From NCBI RefSeq assembly GCF_003946215.1, contig NZ_RHOW01000001.1, positions 62,001-126,000 of the forward strand: a DNA stretch of 64,000 nt, read 5' to 3'. The position numbers and the translations under genes were made by a program. A model generated the notes under the pieces. The model worked only from the letters and a program-made list of their open reading frames with translations. It ran no database searches and had not been told where the DNA came from. Position 1 is the first letter of the stretch, and each line of letters starts with the position of its first letter. The stretch is from Lapidilactobacillus mulanensis. Its GTDB lineage: Bacteria; Bacillota; Bacilli; Lactobacillales; Lactobacillaceae. Positions 62,247 through 64,000 of this stretch are shown here, piece by piece.

Positions 62247-63290
62247 ATGCCTGGATCAATTCAAATCGGCGCCATGAATTCATCTGATCAAAAAAATGCA
62301 ACTGCTCCAGAAAACGCGGCCCAAAATTTCGGAGAGACCGCGAAAAAAATTCGCCTCAGCAAGGGTCTTAAATTAGCGGAGGTGGCAGATGAACAGCTTT
62401 CGGCGGCCGCACTGTCCAAATTTGAGAATGGCAAGGCCGACTTAACGCTGAAAAAATTTGCTCATTTATTAGACCGTCTTTGGACCACACCCGAAGAATT
62501 CACCTATCGTTATTTAACCCCGACGGATCAATTCGACATGAATGGCTACCCCAGCATGGCAAAGCTGTTGATGCGCTGGATCGACATCGGCAACGGCGTG
62601 ACTCTATCTGCCAGCGGCGGCAAAAGTGAGCAAGTCAATCATGCCTTTCAAGCCTATATCGACGCAGCCCGCCACAACGCAGAAAATTCAGATGATCAAA
62701 TCGTTCAATTTAGCCTGCCGTTCTGGCAGATGATGCGCCAATTTGTTTTAGACATTCAAGACGGCCACTTCGCGTTACCCCAGCCACAATATACGCAAGC
62801 ACTCATCAAATACCTGTATCAATTAGACGACTGGAACGAATTTGATCTCTATTTATTCACCGGTTTTTCTGTCGGAATGACTGATGAAGAGTCCTTGAAT
62901 TTATTTAAGTTGGTGCAGGCGCGTGGTCAGAAATATCTGGGCTTTCGTTCCGAGCGCGATCTATTATTCCGCATGATCGAGAACCAATTCAATATCGAAA
63001 TGGGCCGCCAAAATTACGAGCTAGCCAAATACTACTTATCGATTTATCACGAACATTTACAAGCCAGTCTCAATTCCGAACATAACATTTCTTACTTATT
63101 TGATCGGGGTTGGTTGCGACTCAGAACCGGCTTAGAAGAAGACGGCGAGCGGGATTGCCAACAAGTTTTAACCGTCGTGCGCTTCTTAGAATTGGCCGAT
63201 TTAGAAAAGAATTTCAAAGATCGCCTCGAATTCATCCACGCCCATACCGCCGATCACGATTGGGAAACGGTCGGCGTTTTTATCAACTAA
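62247..63290 (+). CDS. Rgg/GadR/MutR-family transcriptional regulator
   Basis: 347 residues; ATG 62247 follows AAGAGGAACG. XRE-type helix-turn-helix at ~32-90 (KLAEVADEQLSAAALSKFEN), then a long helical-repeat (TPR-like) domain that binds peptides in Rgg proteins. The N-terminus is about 25 residues longer than typical, so ATG 62274 is an alternative. No short hydrophobic peptide gene is visible beside it. Confidence 0.9.
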   Translation: MPGSIQIGAMNSSDQKNATAPENAAQNFGETAKKIRLSKGLKLAEVADEQLSAAALSKFENGKADLTLKKFAHLLDRLWTTPEEFTYRYLTPTDQFDMNGYPSMAKLLMRWIDIGNGVTLSASGGKSEQVNHAFQAYIDAARHNAENSDDQIVQFSLPFWQMMRQFVLDIQDGHFALPQPQYTQALIKYLYQLDDWNEFDLYLFTGFSVGMTDEESLNLFKLVQARGQKYLGFRSERDLLFRMIENQFNIEMGRQNYELAKYYLSIYHEHLQASLNSEHNISYLFDRGWLRLRTGLEEDGERDCQQVLTVVRFLELADLEKNFKDRLEFIHAHTADHDWETVGVFIN

Positions 63291-63392
63291 GGTTTACCGT
63301 GTGCTTTTAATTGAACTGAGTCCTCACCATTGGGTATAATTCAGGCGGAAACCTAATTCGACTACTTTTGAAAAATTCTAAGGAGCCTGTCT

Positions 63393-63770
63393 ATGCCTAA
63401 ATACAGCACGCTAAAAGAATTCCTCGATGCAATTCCGGATGTGGAACACGCCGCTAAACTCGCCGGATTGATCGACTGGACACTGACCGAATTTCCCAAC
63501 TTAAAATTACGAATGGCCTGGAACCAGCCGATGCTAACTGACCACGGCACATTTATTATCAGTTACAGCGTGGCCAAGCCGCACATTGCCGTGGCCGTCG
63601 AAGATAAGGCGCTCACGAAATTCTTGCCGGCGATCAACGCCACCGGTTACAAAAACACCAAAAAACTCTTCCAGATCCCTTGGACAGCCGAGATCGACTA
63701 TGATTTATTACGTAAACTAGTCCAATTCAACATCGATGATAAACAAGACGTTGAAACTTTCTGGGGTTAA
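63393..63770 (+). CDS. DUF1801 (YdhG-like) protein
   Basis: 125 residues beginning MPKYSTLKEFLDAIPDVEHA; MAWNQPMLTDHGTFIISYSV and AVEDKALTKFLPAINATGYK are typical of the YdhG/YjhX-like frataxin-fold DUF1801 group. AAGGAG upstream. Possibly iron handling; not proven. Confidence 0.85.
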   Translation: MPKYSTLKEFLDAIPDVEHAAKLAGLIDWTLTEFPNLKLRMAWNQPMLTDHGTFIISYSVAKPHIAVAVEDKALTKFLPAINATGYKNTKKLFQIPWTAEIDYDLLRKLVQFNIDDKQDVETFWG

Positions 63771-63787
63771 CTAAGGAGGCGGCGCGC

Positions 63788-64000
63788 GTGACAAACACTC
63801 GTCTTTATCGCATGAAATTTGCGGATATTTATCCCCTTTACGTCCAAAAAGTCGAACGCAAAGATCATACCGTGGCCGAATTGAACCAAGTGATCGAATG
63901 GTTGACCGGTTTCAATGAGGAGGCACTCCAAGCACAGATCGATTCTGGCAACGATTTAGAAACGTTTTTTTCCGAAGCGACCCTCAACGTAAACGCCCCA
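63788..64000 (+). CDS. DUF2200 protein, partial
   Basis: GTG at 63788 after AAGGAGG (63773-63779), 18 bp past the previous stop. The 71 visible codons begin TNTRLYRMKFADIYPLYVQK and include VIEWLTGFNEEAL, a DUF2200 pattern. Cut by the right edge of the window. Confidence 0.85.
   Translation, partial: MTNTRLYRMKFADIYPLYVQKVERKDHTVAELNQVIEWLTGFNEEALQAQIDSGNDLETFFSEATLNVNAP

Overview
The window looks like a chromosomal segment of a low-to-moderate GC Lactobacillaceae species; I do not resolve the genus. The grounds are strong AGGAGG-type ribosome binding sites, a PTS/6-phospho-beta-glucosidase operon, a five-gene Opp oligopeptide importer, acetyl-branch diaminopimelate/lysine synthesis, sortase-type surface protein remains, PadR/DUF1048 and Rgg regulators, and DUF3284- and DUF4828-like proteins. 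There is no phage, plasmid, rRNA or CRISPR content, and no intact transposase gene is visible.

Layout. 0-2.7 kb: partial flavin reductase, TetR regulator, M29 aminopeptidase and a small membrane protein. 2.8-6.1 kb: a TarM/GtfA-type glycosyltransferase pair beside the C-terminal remnant of an LPXTG surface protein, then tRNA-Arg. 6.1-11.8 kb: beta-glucoside PTS operon (IIA, IIC, three small proteins, 6-phospho-beta-glucosidase, Eis-like acetyltransferase) without a IIB gene, under a 21-bp palindromic operator. 12-15 kb: DEAD-box helicase, Gfo/Idh/MocA oxidoreductase, DUF4828 protein. 16-22.8 kb: TetR-controlled MMPL transporter, nitroreductase, Nudix. 23-30 kb: NmrA-like protein, a compact three-hairpin RNA locus with an antisense 39-codon ORF, and oppABCDF, with oppF cut by an in-frame stop. 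30.4-38.2 kb: asd/patA/dapB/dapA/acetyl-DAP deacetylase/dapH operon, divergent from an aspartate kinase. 38-50.6 kb: CDF transporter, Tag glycosylase, UspA, glycerate kinase, tyrosine phosphatase, a probable small RNA, ECF S-component with QueG, lipoprotein, AroD, a MerR-type protein with a long acidic tail, a CNNM/CorC-type protein and tRNA-Ala. 50.7-64 kb: PadR/DUF1048/ABC-2 operon, Nudix, polysaccharide deacetylase, P-type ATPase, quinone oxidoreductase, ABC half-transporter divergent from an Rgg regulator, DUF1801 and DUF2200 proteins.

The most unusual content is intergenic. Family A is a hairpin element of about 118 bp. Its stem sequences differ almost completely between copies but stay complementary, while the internal-loop and terminal-loop motifs are conserved. 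All gene-associated copies have the same orientation relative to the local genes, and three end 5-8 nt before the ribosome binding site of oppA, patA and the MerR-type gene. That is what a cis-acting RNA element would look like. Family B is a larger (about 226-360 bp) branched inverted repeat with conserved ends and variable long arms. Two B copies carry an A element nested in a hairpin loop, and a composite of about 740 bp is present twice in direct orientation 43.5 kb apart. A third signal is three consecutive hairpins, all with the identical hexaloop TGCCCG, ending in a terminator at 24.0 kb.
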